Source: Litoreibacter sp.
Lineage (GTDB): Bacteria > Pseudomonadota > Alphaproteobacteria > Rhodobacterales > Rhodobacteraceae
Assembly (NCBI GenBank): GCA_013042765.1
Contig: JABDPP010000402.1
Span: 1-5,554, forward strand
Direction: 5' to 3'
Length of the DNA: 5,554 nucleotides
Positions 1 to 5,554 of the stretch are shown here, piece after piece. Numbering within the stretch: position 1 is the first letter of the stretch; each line of letters starts with the position of its first letter. Under the pieces are notes generated by a model that did not search any database, was not told the origin of the DNA, and saw only the letters and a program-made list of their open reading frames with translations. Both the position numbers and the translations under genes were made by a program.

Positions 1-200
1 CGGGCAAACGGAGCGCCGTCGTGCTGGCCCATCACGGGCCAGTGGTCGCGGGCAAGGACCTCGAAGCGGCGGTCTACGCGGTGGAAGAGTTGGAGGAGAC
101 AGCGAAGCTTGCTTTGCTGACACGTGGCCTGAACCCGCACCTCCTTGATCAGGCCCAGATCAACGGCCTTGTCGCCCAATTCAACGTGGATTGGGACTAG
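1..200 (+). CDS. otnC: 3-oxo-tetronate 4-phosphate decarboxylase-like class II aldolase, 3' end only
   Basis: Only the last 65 codons are present (reading from base 3, TAG at 198-200). The fragment has the family's C-terminal signature: a hydrophobic strand ending in AHHGPVVAG, whose second His (residue 11 of the fragment) matches the third metal-ligand His of class II aldolases. It is followed by a helix rich in Glu (DLEAAVYAVEELEETAKL) and a tail ending NVDWD. In this family, OtnC decarboxylates 3-oxo-tetronate 4-phosphate to dihydroxyacetone phosphate and CO2 in the cytoplasm, the last step of D-erythronate/L-threonate catabolism. The specific assignment leans on the directly abutting OtnI-like isomerase, because L-fuculose-phosphate aldolase and ribulose-5-phosphate epimerase relatives share the fold. 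The HxH metal pair and the catalytic acid would be upstream, outside the window, so I cannot check that the enzyme is intact. Confidence 0.8.
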   Translation, partial: GKRSAVVLAHHGPVVAGKDLEAAVYAVEELEETAKLALLTRGLNPHLLDQAQINGLVAQFNVDWD

Positions 201-962
201 ATGACCCGGTTCTCTGCCAATTTGGGGTTCCTGTTTACGGATTTACCTCTGCCGGATGCGATCCGCGCAGCGCATGCCGCTGGCTTCGATGCGGTCGAAT
301 GTCATTGGCCATACGAGTTCCCGAGCGTTGACGTGAAAGCGGCTCTGGATGAAACCGGCCTCGTTATGCTGGGCCTGAATACGGTCCGCGGGGAGCCTGG
401 ACAAAACGGACTGGCAGCCATGCCGGGCCGGGAGGAGGATGCGCGCCGGGCCATTGATCAGGCGATCACCTATGCACACGCTATCGCGACGCCGCGTATT
501 CATGTCATGGCGGGTTTCGCAAAGGGGCAGGTGGCCCATGAGACTTTCATCGAAAACCTGCGCTATGCCTGTGCACAGGCGGAACAGCACGGCATCATGA
601 TTTTGATCGAGCCCCTGAACCGGTATGACGCACCTGGCTATTTCCTGGATAGCTCGGATCAGGCCAAGGCGATTATTGAAGAGGTTGGAGTCCCCAATCT
701 TCGGATGATGTTTGACTGCTACCATCTGCAGATCATGGAAGGGGATATCACGCGCCGCCTCGAAGCGCTGCTGCCTCTGATCGGGCATATCCAGATTGCC
801 TCCGTCCCTGACCGGGCTGAACCCGACGGAGGGGAGCTTTGTTACAGGCATGTGCTGAAAACGCTTGATGCGCTGAGCTATGACGCGCCGATCGGTGCCG
901 AATACAGACCGGCAGATCCGAACCAGCCTCGCTTCGACTGGATGGGGAGAATTCGAAGCTAG
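201..962 (+). CDS. otnI: 2-oxo-tetronate isomerase / hydroxypyruvate isomerase-family TIM barrel
   Basis: A 253-residue protein of the Hyi/OtnI family (usually about 258 residues), a xylose-isomerase-like TIM barrel. It opens with the typical SANLGFLFTDLPL strand and DAIRAAHAAGFDAVE helix. Expected metal/catalytic residues are visible: E137 (LIEPLN), D172 and H175 (MMFDCYH), Q198 (GHIQIA) and E234 (GAEYRP). In the tetronate pathway OtnI converts 2-oxo-tetronate to 3-oxo-tetronate, which is then phosphorylated by OtnK and decarboxylated by OtnC. The ATG at 201 directly follows the TAG of the OtnC-like gene with no spacer, and no strong Shine-Dalgarno is seen, so translation is probably coupled. 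One oddity: the usual A-D-x-P-G-R after the Q198 strand reads A-S-V-P-D-R, with Ser at 201 in place of Asp. Hydroxypyruvate isomerase proper is the main alternative, but the OtnC neighbour favours OtnI. Confidence 0.85.
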   Translation: MTRFSANLGFLFTDLPLPDAIRAAHAAGFDAVECHWPYEFPSVDVKAALDETGLVMLGLNTVRGEPGQNGLAAMPGREEDARRAIDQAITYAHAIATPRIHVMAGFAKGQVAHETFIENLRYACAQAEQHGIMILIEPLNRYDAPGYFLDSSDQAKAIIEEVGVPNLRMMFDCYHLQIMEGDITRRLEALLPLIGHIQIASVPDRAEPDGGELCYRHVLKTLDALSYDAPIGAEYRPADPNQPRFDWMGRIRS

Positions 963-966
963 TTCC

Positions 967-983
967 GCTCTGGCCGTCAGGGC
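967..983. terminator. Possible weak hairpin at the convergent gene ends
   Basis: A 6-bp stem (967-972 GCTCTG with 978-983 CAGGGC, one G-T pair) closes a 5-base loop. It sits just past the isomerase stop and overlaps the TGA of the opposing M19 gene. On the plus strand it is followed by pyrimidine-rich sequence that includes TTTT at about 991-994, but there is no continuous T tract. It could help end transcription from the isomerase side. The stem is short, so this is tentative. Confidence 0.25.
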
Positions 984-2038
984 TTCCAGGTTTTCTCCAG
1001 AACCCTCAACCAGTTTTCGTGGCAAAGCTTCGCAATCAAGTCATCGCAGTAACCATGTTGCGCCATCGCCTCTACCAGCTTCGGAAGCCCCATGACAGAT
1101 CCCAGTTCCTTTGGGACTTCCGCGCCATCGAAATCCGAGCCAAGACCGACATGGTCTTCGCCAAGATGCTCAATCAGGTGATCCAGATGCGTCAGCATTT
1201 GTTTCATGGGCACATCTTCGAGCATCCGCCCGTCAGCGCGCAGGAAGGCCACCGCGAAGTTCAAACCAACCATTCCTTCGCTTTCGCGGATCGCGGCAAG
1301 CTGTTTGTCCGTAAGATTGCGGGAGTGAGGGCAAATGGCGTGAACGTTCGAATGCGTCGCCACCAGCGGTTTCGAGCTGACGCATGCGACATCCCAGAAC
1401 CCGGCTTCGTTGAGATGGGACAGATCAATCATGATGCCAAGCGCGTCGCAGCGCTCCACCAGCCGGATTCCGTCTTCTGTCAGGCCCGGGCCGATATCGC
1501 CGTCGCTGGGGTAACGGAACGGCACGCCATGGCCGAAGATCGTATGTCGTGACCAAACCGGCCCGATCGAGCGTAGTCCAGCCTGATAGAGAACATCAAG
1601 ATTGTGAAGCTCACGGTCTATGCCTTCGGCCCCTTCGATATGCAGGATCGCGGCAATCGTGCCATTGCTCAGACACGCGCGCAGATCCACCACTTTGCGG
1701 CAAATTTTCAAGGCGCCCAACTCTTCAAGCCTGATCAGGATTGCAGCCTGCTCCATCACATGGGGAAATGCCCTGCCAACCGGGATCGGATCAGGCAGTG
1801 GCAGGTCGTATTCCGGCTTGCTCATCATCTCCATGCTCATGTCGAGATCGATGGGCGAGGGAACGTAGATGGCAAAGAAACCACCGCCAAATCCGCCTGA
1901 TCGGGCGCGTGGCAAGTCAATATGACCCTCGCGCCCGGTTAGGAAGCTCTCTGCCGCAGAAATGCCGCCCTCCTGCTGAAGACGACTGAGAACATCGTTG
2001 TGCCCGTCGAGTATCACGTGAGCGGTCGGGGTTGGCAT
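977..2038 (-). CDS. M19-family (renal/membrane dipeptidase-like) zinc metallopeptidase
   Basis: A 353-residue amidohydrolase-fold protein of peptidase family M19, of normal bacterial length. The binuclear zinc site looks complete by comparison with human renal dipeptidase: H13 and D15 (DGHND), bridging E135 (HIEGAE), H208 (DLSHL) and H229 (ATHS). The substrate-binding R240 (HSRNLTD) and catalytic-site D302 (GSDFDG) are also present. M19 enzymes hydrolyse dipeptides, including some with a D-residue or dehydro-residue at the C-terminal position; several bacterial members have unknown natural substrates. No signal peptide or membrane helix is visible, so it is probably cytoplasmic. The ATG at 2036-2038 has AAGGGA 8 bases upstream. 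It lies 97 bp downstream of the Mo-hydroxylase gene on the same strand and could be the last gene of that transcript. Its end faces the isomerase gene across 14 bp. Confidence 0.92.
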   Translation of the reverse strand: MPTPTAHVILDGHNDVLSRLQQEGGISAAESFLTGREGHIDLPRARSGGFGGGFFAIYVPSPIDLDMSMEMMSKPEYDLPLPDPIPVGRAFPHVMEQAAILIRLEELGALKICRKVVDLRACLSNGTIAAILHIEGAEGIDRELHNLDVLYQAGLRSIGPVWSRHTIFGHGVPFRYPSDGDIGPGLTEDGIRLVERCDALGIMIDLSHLNEAGFWDVACVSSKPLVATHSNVHAICPHSRNLTDKQLAAIRESEGMVGLNFAVAFLRADGRMLEDVPMKQMLTHLDHLIEHLGEDHVGLGSDFDGAEVPKELGSVMGLPKLVEAMAQHGYCDDLIAKLCHENWLRVLEKTWKP

Positions 2039-2046
2039 AGGCGTTG

Positions 2047-2052
2047 TCCCTT
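2047..2052 (-). promoter_or_regulatory. Ribosome binding site of the M19 gene
   Basis: On the minus strand this reads AAGGGA, 8 bases before the ATG at 2038. It supports independent translation initiation of the M19 gene, unlike the coupled genes upstream. I see no convincing -35/-10 pair in the gap. Confidence 0.55.
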
Positions 2053-2106
2053 GGTCCGGTGTCCTGATCCAGTTTTGTCACCCTCCCGTTTGCGGAAAGG
2101 CTGCCT

Positions 2107-2127
2107 CCCGGCGCATCCGTCGCCGGG
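2107..2127 (-). terminator. Hairpin between the Mo-hydroxylase and M19 genes (possible terminator or attenuator)
   Basis: CCCGGCG (2107-2113) and CGCCGGG (2121-2127) form a perfect 7-bp, all-G/C stem around a 7-base loop. The stem begins about 9 bases after the stop of the molybdenum subunit. The downstream minus-strand sequence (AGGCAGCCTTTCC) has only a TTT, so it is not a canonical intrinsic terminator. It may cause partial termination, or protect the 3' end of the upstream message, so that the M19 gene is expressed at a different level. Confidence 0.4.
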
Positions 2128-2135
2128 GATCGTGA

Positions 2136-4250
2136 TTATTCGTCCATCGCCGCCTGCATTATTGCTTCCGGCGTGAACGGCATCTGGCGCACGCGGATGG
2201 CGCTCGCCTCAAAGATCGCGTTCGCGATGGCCGCGATCGTCGGGCTTGGGGAGGCCTCGCCCGCACCGGCGGAGGGCACACCTTCGGGCTCAATCAGATG
2301 AACATCGATCGGCGGCACGTTCCCGAAACGCATCACCGGATAGCTGTCCCAATCGCGGCTCTGGATGCCTTCCCAATCCCAGGTGACCTGTTCATAGAGC
2401 GCCCAGCTTGCGCCTTGGATGAAACCGCCCTCCAGTTGGGCCATAAGCCCATCGCGGTCGACGATCCGGCCTGCATCGGCCACTATCACCGCACGCTTCA
2501 GTCGGACTTCGGCTTCATCGGTTACCTCCAGATCGACGCAAATGCCGACACGGGTCATGGCGTTTTTGTATTGTGCATAAGCGATGCCGCGGCCCTCACC
2601 CGGAGCAGGTACGGGCAAGGCTGCGACCCGCGCCTGTAATTCGGTCAACACATCCCGCGACCTCGGGTCCTCAAGCTGGCTGAGCCTGTAGTCGAACGGG
2701 TCGCGATCTGCTTTGAGACGCAGCTCGTCCATGAAGCTTTCCAGCGCAAATATATTTGCGGCTGCGCCGAGGCAGCGCAGGGCCGATGTCCTGTGAGGCA
2801 GCCCTGTCACGAGGTTCTTGGTCAGACGGCGTTCGGGAAAGTCATAGATCGGATCGAGATTTCGATGCATGCCGCCCTGCTTGTTCATGTTTGGCGTGCC
2901 GACATAGGGATCCATGGGATCCGCGCGGAAACGGTTGGACAGAAGGCGGGCCGGACCTGCCTTGTCGGGTCCCGGCCGGGGACGGCCGCGATGCGTGTCG
3001 CTGAACGCGTCCGCCGTGTAGGATGTGATCTTGCCCGCCTCGTCTAGTTTCGCCGCGAGGTCCACCGCCATGGCGGGAGCAAAAGGCTCCCATGCGTGCT
3101 CGTCAGCGCGGCTCCATTTCAGCAGGATCGGTGTGTCCGGGATTTCATGGGCGATCAGGGCAGCCTCGAAGGCGGCGTCATCTGCCCCATTATGCCCGTA
3201 GCATCCTGATCCCGGCACATGGGTGATGACGACATCTTCAATGGCGAGGCCAAGACTGTCAGCCATGCTTTCGCGCAGTGGATAGATCCCCTGGCTGTGG
3301 GACATTACGTGCAGGGTATTGTCACGCCATTCCGCGCAGGCAGCTGACGGCGCGAGCGCGCCATGCAGCTGGTAGGGGCGTTGGTAGCGCGCACTGTAAT
3401 CGACCTGTTCCAGCGTCGGCGGCAGGGGGCCCTTTTGTGGCGTTCCGTCGACGACGTTGAACCGGGTTGCATTTTCGGGGGTCAGCCGCGCGAAAACATC
3501 ATCCGTGGGCAAATCGGCCTTGCTCCATTGGCACCTCGCCTGCAGCCGCTCAGCCGCTTGGATGACATGCCACTCCGAAGGTCCGGCAATCGCAAGAAAA
3601 CTGCCGTCGCGCAAAACCTGCATTCCGCTTTCCGAGAGTTTGTCGACATATGCCTGATCGAGATTTTCCAGATGCGACAGCGCATGCGGTGGGCGTACGA
3701 CACGGGCATGCAGCATCTCCGGCAGGTCGATGTCGTGAACGAAGGTGAACTCGCCCTTCACCATTTCCGCCATGCCGCGCATGAATGGCGCGCCCACGGG
3801 CACGTCTGTCGCGTGGGCAAAGGTTGCTTTGGTATCGATCATCAGGTCGGGGCTGACCTCGTCCATCAGATCGATGATTGCGATTTTCTGGTTGGTGGCA
3901 CGATGGGTGATGGCGCCGTCTTCGAAACTAATCTCTTCGGCATCGACCCCAAGCTGCGCTGCAGCCAGACGTGCCAGTTCGGCGCGCAGCGTAGTCGCGG
4001 CCAAGCCCACGGCGCGGCCCGAATGCTCGACCGAGTTGCTGCCGGAAGTAATGCCTTCATCGGGGGCCTGATCGGTGCGCACCTCGGACACGTCGATTTG
4101 GTCAGCGGGTGAGGTCAATTCGCGCGAGGCGATCCGGATCAGGGCGGTTGAGATGCGCTGCCCGATATCAACCTTGCCGCTATGCACACAAATCCGACCC
4201 TGCCGAAGCTCGATCCAGTCGCTGACCTTTGGATAGTCGTCGATATTCAT
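2136..4250 (-). CDS. Molybdenum-cofactor-binding subunit of a xanthine dehydrogenase-superfamily hydroxylase (IorB/NicB-like)
   Basis: A 704-residue large subunit carrying the molybdopterin cofactor, which hydroxylates a substrate using water oxygen. The N-terminal part (about 10-130, with SGKVDIGQ at 24-31 and PDEGITSGS at 63-71) resembles a cofactor-binding segment and precedes the a/b-hammerhead (about 155-235). This order is typical of IorB and nicotinate dehydrogenase B rather than CoxL/XdhB. Then come GCYGHNGADDAAFEAAL (349-365), KWSRADE (378-384) and the cofactor loop QLEGGFIQG (605-613). GAGEAS near the C-terminus puts the conserved catalytic Glu at E665. No Tat signal, membrane helix or C-terminal CxxCH cytochrome domain is seen, so it is probably cytoplasmic. 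At 704 residues it is a little shorter than typical IorB proteins. The ATG overlaps the stop of the [2Fe-2S] gene (ATGA, 4247-4250) and lacks a clear Shine-Dalgarno, implying coupling. The substrate cannot be read from the sequence. Confidence 0.9.
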   Translation of the reverse strand: MNIDDYPKVSDWIELRQGRICVHSGKVDIGQRISTALIRIASRELTSPADQIDVSEVRTDQAPDEGITSGSNSVEHSGRAVGLAATTLRAELARLAAAQLGVDAEEISFEDGAITHRATNQKIAIIDLMDEVSPDLMIDTKATFAHATDVPVGAPFMRGMAEMVKGEFTFVHDIDLPEMLHARVVRPPHALSHLENLDQAYVDKLSESGMQVLRDGSFLAIAGPSEWHVIQAAERLQARCQWSKADLPTDDVFARLTPENATRFNVVDGTPQKGPLPPTLEQVDYSARYQRPYQLHGALAPSAACAEWRDNTLHVMSHSQGIYPLRESMADSLGLAIEDVVITHVPGSGCYGHNGADDAAFEAALIAHEIPDTPILLKWSRADEHAWEPFAPAMAVDLAAKLDEAGKITSYTADAFSDTHRGRPRPGPDKAGPARLLSNRFRADPMDPYVGTPNMNKQGGMHRNLDPIYDFPERRLTKNLVTGLPHRTSALRCLGAAANIFALESFMDELRLKADRDPFDYRLSQLEDPRSRDVLTELQARVAALPVPAPGEGRGIAYAQYKNAMTRVGICVDLEVTDEAEVRLKRAVIVADAGRIVDRDGLMAQLEGGFIQGASWALYEQVTWDWEGIQSRDWDSYPVMRFGNVPPIDVHLIEPEGVPSAGAGEASPSPTIAAIANAIFEASAIRVRQMPFTPEAIMQAAMDE
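2742..2764. repeat. Perfect 16-bp palindrome within a 23-bp imperfect inverted repeat
   Basis: CGCAAATATATTTGCG (2745-2760) is exactly self-complementary. With one bulged base the symmetry extends to CAGC on the left (2742-2745) and GCTG on the right (2761-2764). Its A/T core stands out in GC-rich coding sequence. It encodes A-N-I-F-A (residues 498-502) of the molybdenum subunit. The symmetry may be accidental, because the amino-acid motif is common in the family. Confidence 0.5.
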
Positions 4251-4705
4251 GATGCTTTGGCAGCCCGTTCAATCGCGCGCAGAACGCGGGGGTGAGAACC
4301 GCAGCGGCAAAGATGCTGGTCGAGCGCCTCCACTGTCTCTGCGCGATCCGTTCCGCGCCCGTCACTGATCAGGGCGGTCGCCGCGACCACGAGGCCGGAG
4401 GTGCAATAGCCACATTGCGCTGCGGTTTCAGCCACGAAGGCGTCTTGCACCCGCGCGCCGATTTCGGTGGCGCCAACACCCTCGATTGTGACGATCTCCT
4501 TGCCGACGAACTGTTCCACCGCCGCAGAGCAGCTCAAGGCCACTTCGCCATCCACCAGAACCGCGCACGCGCCGCATTGTTCAAGGCCGCAGCCGATCTT
4601 GGTGCCCTTCAACTTCAATGCGTTGCGCAGCACATACGCCAGAGGCGTGGTAGGATCGCAGGTTATCTCATGTTGCTCGCCATTTATGGAAAGCGACAGG
4701 CTCAT
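4247..4705 (-). CDS. [2Fe-2S] ferredoxin-like small subunit of the molybdenum hydroxylase (IorA/CoxS-like)
   Basis: A 152-residue protein with the two-domain layout of XDH-superfamily iron-sulfur subunits. The N-terminal plant-ferredoxin-like domain (about 1-75) has C39, C44, C47 and C59 for the distal cluster. The C-terminal helical domain (about 76-150) has C98 and C101 (CGYC) plus C133 and C135 (CRC) for the cluster next to the molybdenum cofactor. It passes electrons from the Mo site to an outside acceptor. I chose the ATG at 4703-4705 because it overlaps the OsmC stop as ATGA and starts right at the first ferredoxin strand (MSLSLSINGE). A GTG at 4723 would add six residues, but it lies inside a GAGGTG Shine-Dalgarno-like stretch. 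The gene in turn overlaps the molybdenum subunit by 4 bp. The length suits IorA-type subunits of two-subunit enzymes. No FAD-subunit gene adjoins. Confidence 0.93.
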   Translation of the reverse strand: MSLSLSINGEQHEITCDPTTPLAYVLRNALKLKGTKIGCGLEQCGACAVLVDGEVALSCSAAVEQFVGKEIVTIEGVGATEIGARVQDAFVAETAAQCGYCTSGLVVAATALISDGRGTDRAETVEALDQHLCRCGSHPRVLRAIERAAKAS

Positions 4706-5181
4706 GGGGCGACCCGTTCCCACCTCACGTCAAGCGTTACATCAGCCGAGCGGAAGAGGTTCATCACCGGGCAGCGGTATTCGACGTTGCGGATCAGGCG
4801 CTCGAAACGCTCTTCGGATTCTTCCGTATGGACCCGGATGCGCATCTTCACCCAGTTGAAATAGGGGCGCACGCCCTGAACACCACGCGAGCCGCGCTGG
4901 TCGACCTCGCCATCGGCTTCCATGTCGACGCCGGTGTATTCGAAGTTCATCGCTTCCGCGCAGCGGTTGATGATCACGCCCTCGCAACCGACCAGCGACG
5001 ACAGTGCCATCTCAAGCGGAGTCGGGCCGGTATTCGTACCCTTCTCGTCGGTGATGACCACGTGGTCGCGCACCATCATCACCGAGCGGGTCGAGGCTTC
5101 GTTGCGGCCAGTGACACGGCGGATGCCGATTGCCTTGGTTTTCGGGTCGATGCTCGGGGGCAGAAGTTCGGTATCGCTCAC
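4702..5181 (-). CDS. OsmC/Ohr-superfamily protein
   Basis: A 159-residue OsmC-fold protein with the family core GPTPLEMALSSLVGCEGV (52-69): the conserved Glu is E57 and the first active-site Cys is C66. The second Cys, C137, sits in the expected VEYRCPVMNLF segment. Together they form the redox pair used by OsmC/Ohr thiol peroxidases against organic hydroperoxides. A third Cys (C74) lies one helical stretch on. The sequence resembles the broad, poorly characterised OsmC-family group more than classic Ohr, so its substrate is uncertain. The start is a GTG at 5181 preceded by GGAG at 8 bases, and it overlaps the stop of the upstream propeller gene (GTGA). The stop overlaps the ATG of the [2Fe-2S] subunit. 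Being locked into a molybdenum-hydroxylase operon suggests a supporting role, such as peroxide removal or sulfur/persulfide chemistry; that is inference. Confidence 0.9.
   Translation of the reverse strand: MSDTELLPPSIDPKTKAIGIRRVTGRNEASTRSVMMVRDHVVITDEKGTNTGPTPLEMALSSLVGCEGVIINRCAEAMNFEYTGVDMEADGEVDQRGSRGVQGVRPYFNWVKMRIRVHTEESEERFERLIRNVEYRCPVMNLFRSADVTLDVRWERVAP
4719..4726 (-). promoter_or_regulatory. Shine-Dalgarno-like GAGGTGGG deciding the [2Fe-2S] subunit start
   Basis: The minus strand reads GAGGTGGG, ending 13 bases before the ATG at 4705. It contains the only alternative in-frame GTG start (4721-4723). The spacing is somewhat long, but the match and the ATGA overlap make the ATG the better start. 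Confidence 0.4.
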
Positions 5182-5554
5182 AGTTTCATCTCCAGGATAT
5201 CGAGACCGCTGTTCCGGTCGAGTACATAGATCAATCCATTGGCATCGAGATCGACGTCATTGGATTGCGGTGGTTCTCCGTTCTTTCCCGCAGGTGGAAT
5301 GTAGAAGGCACGCTCCACCGGATGCAGCGGGTCGGCTACATCGATGACCCGAAGACCACCGGCGAACCAGGTGGCATAGATCAGGGTGCTGTCGAGCTTC
5401 TCGCGGAACTGGTGCGCCCCGAAGCGCACGCCGTCCATACCCGCCCAGGGGCAGGCTCGCTCGGTCAGGTCCCAGGCGGCAACCGGTTCGATCGCGTCCA
5501 TGTCGGTCACGTCGAGCACCCACATGAAACCGTGCAGCTGGCCCGGCTTATGGT
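5178..5554 (-). CDS. LVIVD-repeat beta-propeller protein, 3' part only
   Basis: The C-terminal 124 residues of a protein whose 5' end lies outside the window; the reading frame is open through base 5554. Propeller-blade repeats of the LVIVD type are visible: FMWVLDVTDMDAIEPV (9-24 of the fragment), GGLRVIDVADPLHPVERAFY (65-84), and the closing LIYVLDRNSGLDILEM (107-122). In each, a strand ending in a D-V or D-R turn is followed by a short strand, as in stacked propeller blades. LVIVD proteins have no well-established biochemical role, and many are exported. Whether this one carries a signal peptide cannot be seen. The ATG at 5523-5525 is internal, since coding sequence of the same quality continues upstream. 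It overlaps the OsmC gene by 4 bp and is the most upstream visible member of the operon. A propeller with a catalytic role, such as SBP56-type, is possible but unsupported here. Confidence 0.82.
   Translation of the reverse strand, partial: HKPGQLHGFMWVLDVTDMDAIEPVAAWDLTERACPWAGMDGVRFGAHQFREKLDSTLIYATWFAGGLRVIDVADPLHPVERAFYIPPAGKNGEPPQSNDVDLDANGLIYVLDRNSGLDILEMKL
5190..5193 (-). promoter_or_regulatory. Ribosome binding site of the OsmC gene, supporting its GTG start
   Basis: GGAG on the minus strand lies 8 bases before the GTG at 5181, within the last codons of the propeller gene. It is the clearest Shine-Dalgarno in the cluster and favours the GTG over internal Met codons at residues 35-36. 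Confidence 0.6.

Noticed and set aside
243..1025. A 260-codon open frame on the minus strand, opposite the isomerase gene.
   Set aside because: It is antisense to a clear OtnI-family gene with intact active-site residues. Its own translation shows no recognisable domain, and it is a by-product of GC-rich codon use.
2039..2135. A sigma-70-type promoter for the M19 gene.
   Set aside because: A GTGACA element is visible on the minus strand, but no acceptable -10 element lies at the right spacing.
2908..2922. Two GGATCC copies three bases apart, forming a possible hairpin.
   Set aside because: They encode D-P-M-D-P in the Mo subunit and are explained by the repeated Asp-Pro codons. Nothing nearby suggests a regulatory role.
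2961..2995. A GC-rich, partly self-complementary stretch with CCCGGCCGGG.
   Set aside because: It encodes a Gly/Pro/Arg-rich loop of the Mo subunit (around residues 421-433), so the symmetry follows from proline, glycine and arginine codons.
3363..4112. A 249-codon open frame on the plus strand, opposite the molybdenum subunit.
   Set aside because: The opposite strand encodes conserved MoCo-binding motifs throughout this span. The plus-strand product is Arg/His-rich with no family features.
4706..4723. A GTG at 4723 as the start of the [2Fe-2S] subunit, adding six residues.
   Set aside because: The GTG lies inside the likely Shine-Dalgarno stretch. The ATG at 4705 gives the ATGA overlap and begins at the ferredoxin domain.
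4292..5229. Overlapping plus-strand open frames opposite the [2Fe-2S] and OsmC genes.
   Set aside because: The minus-strand genes have all the expected cysteines and joined start/stop overlaps. The plus-strand frames are shadows.

Overview
The window is GC-rich and densely coding, with stop/start overlaps between genes. Its proteins look alphaproteobacterial; a Rhodobacterales (roseobacter-like) chromosome is my best guess. This rests on protein style and gene arrangement, since there is no rRNA or other marker. I see no mobile element, CRISPR array, tRNA or rRNA.

Layout: (A) Bases 1-962, plus strand: the 3' end of a class II aldolase-type decarboxylase (OtnC-like), followed with no spacer by a complete TIM-barrel isomerase (OtnI-like). 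Together they indicate catabolism of four-carbon sugar acids (D-erythronate or L-threonate) to dihydroxyacetone phosphate. The kinase (OtnK) and dehydrogenase would lie upstream, outside the window. (B) A 14-bp convergent junction at 963-976. (C) Bases 977-2038, minus strand: a complete M19 (renal/membrane dipeptidase-like) metallopeptidase with all zinc ligands. (D) A 97-bp gap (2039-2135) with a perfect 7-bp hairpin. (E) Bases 2136-5554, minus strand: four genes, each overlapping the next by 4 bp. In transcription order they are an LVIVD-repeat beta-propeller protein (5' end outside the window), an OsmC-family protein, a [2Fe-2S] subunit and a molybdenum-cofactor subunit of a xanthine-dehydrogenase-superfamily hydroxylase. 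The last two are of the two-subunit IorA/IorB (isoquinoline 1-oxidoreductase-like) type.

The most interesting part is block E. The ATGA/GTGA overlaps imply one transcript with coupled translation, so the propeller protein, the OsmC thiol protein and the Mo hydroxylase are probably made together. No FAD subunit or cytochrome domain is encoded in the visible part, so the electron acceptor is unknown, as is the substrate. The M19 hydrolase downstream is on the same strand and may be the last gene of the transcript. A hydroxylase plus an amide-bond hydrolase would suit breakdown of a nitrogen-containing compound, but that is inference. Every stretch longer than 100 bp is covered by a gene.
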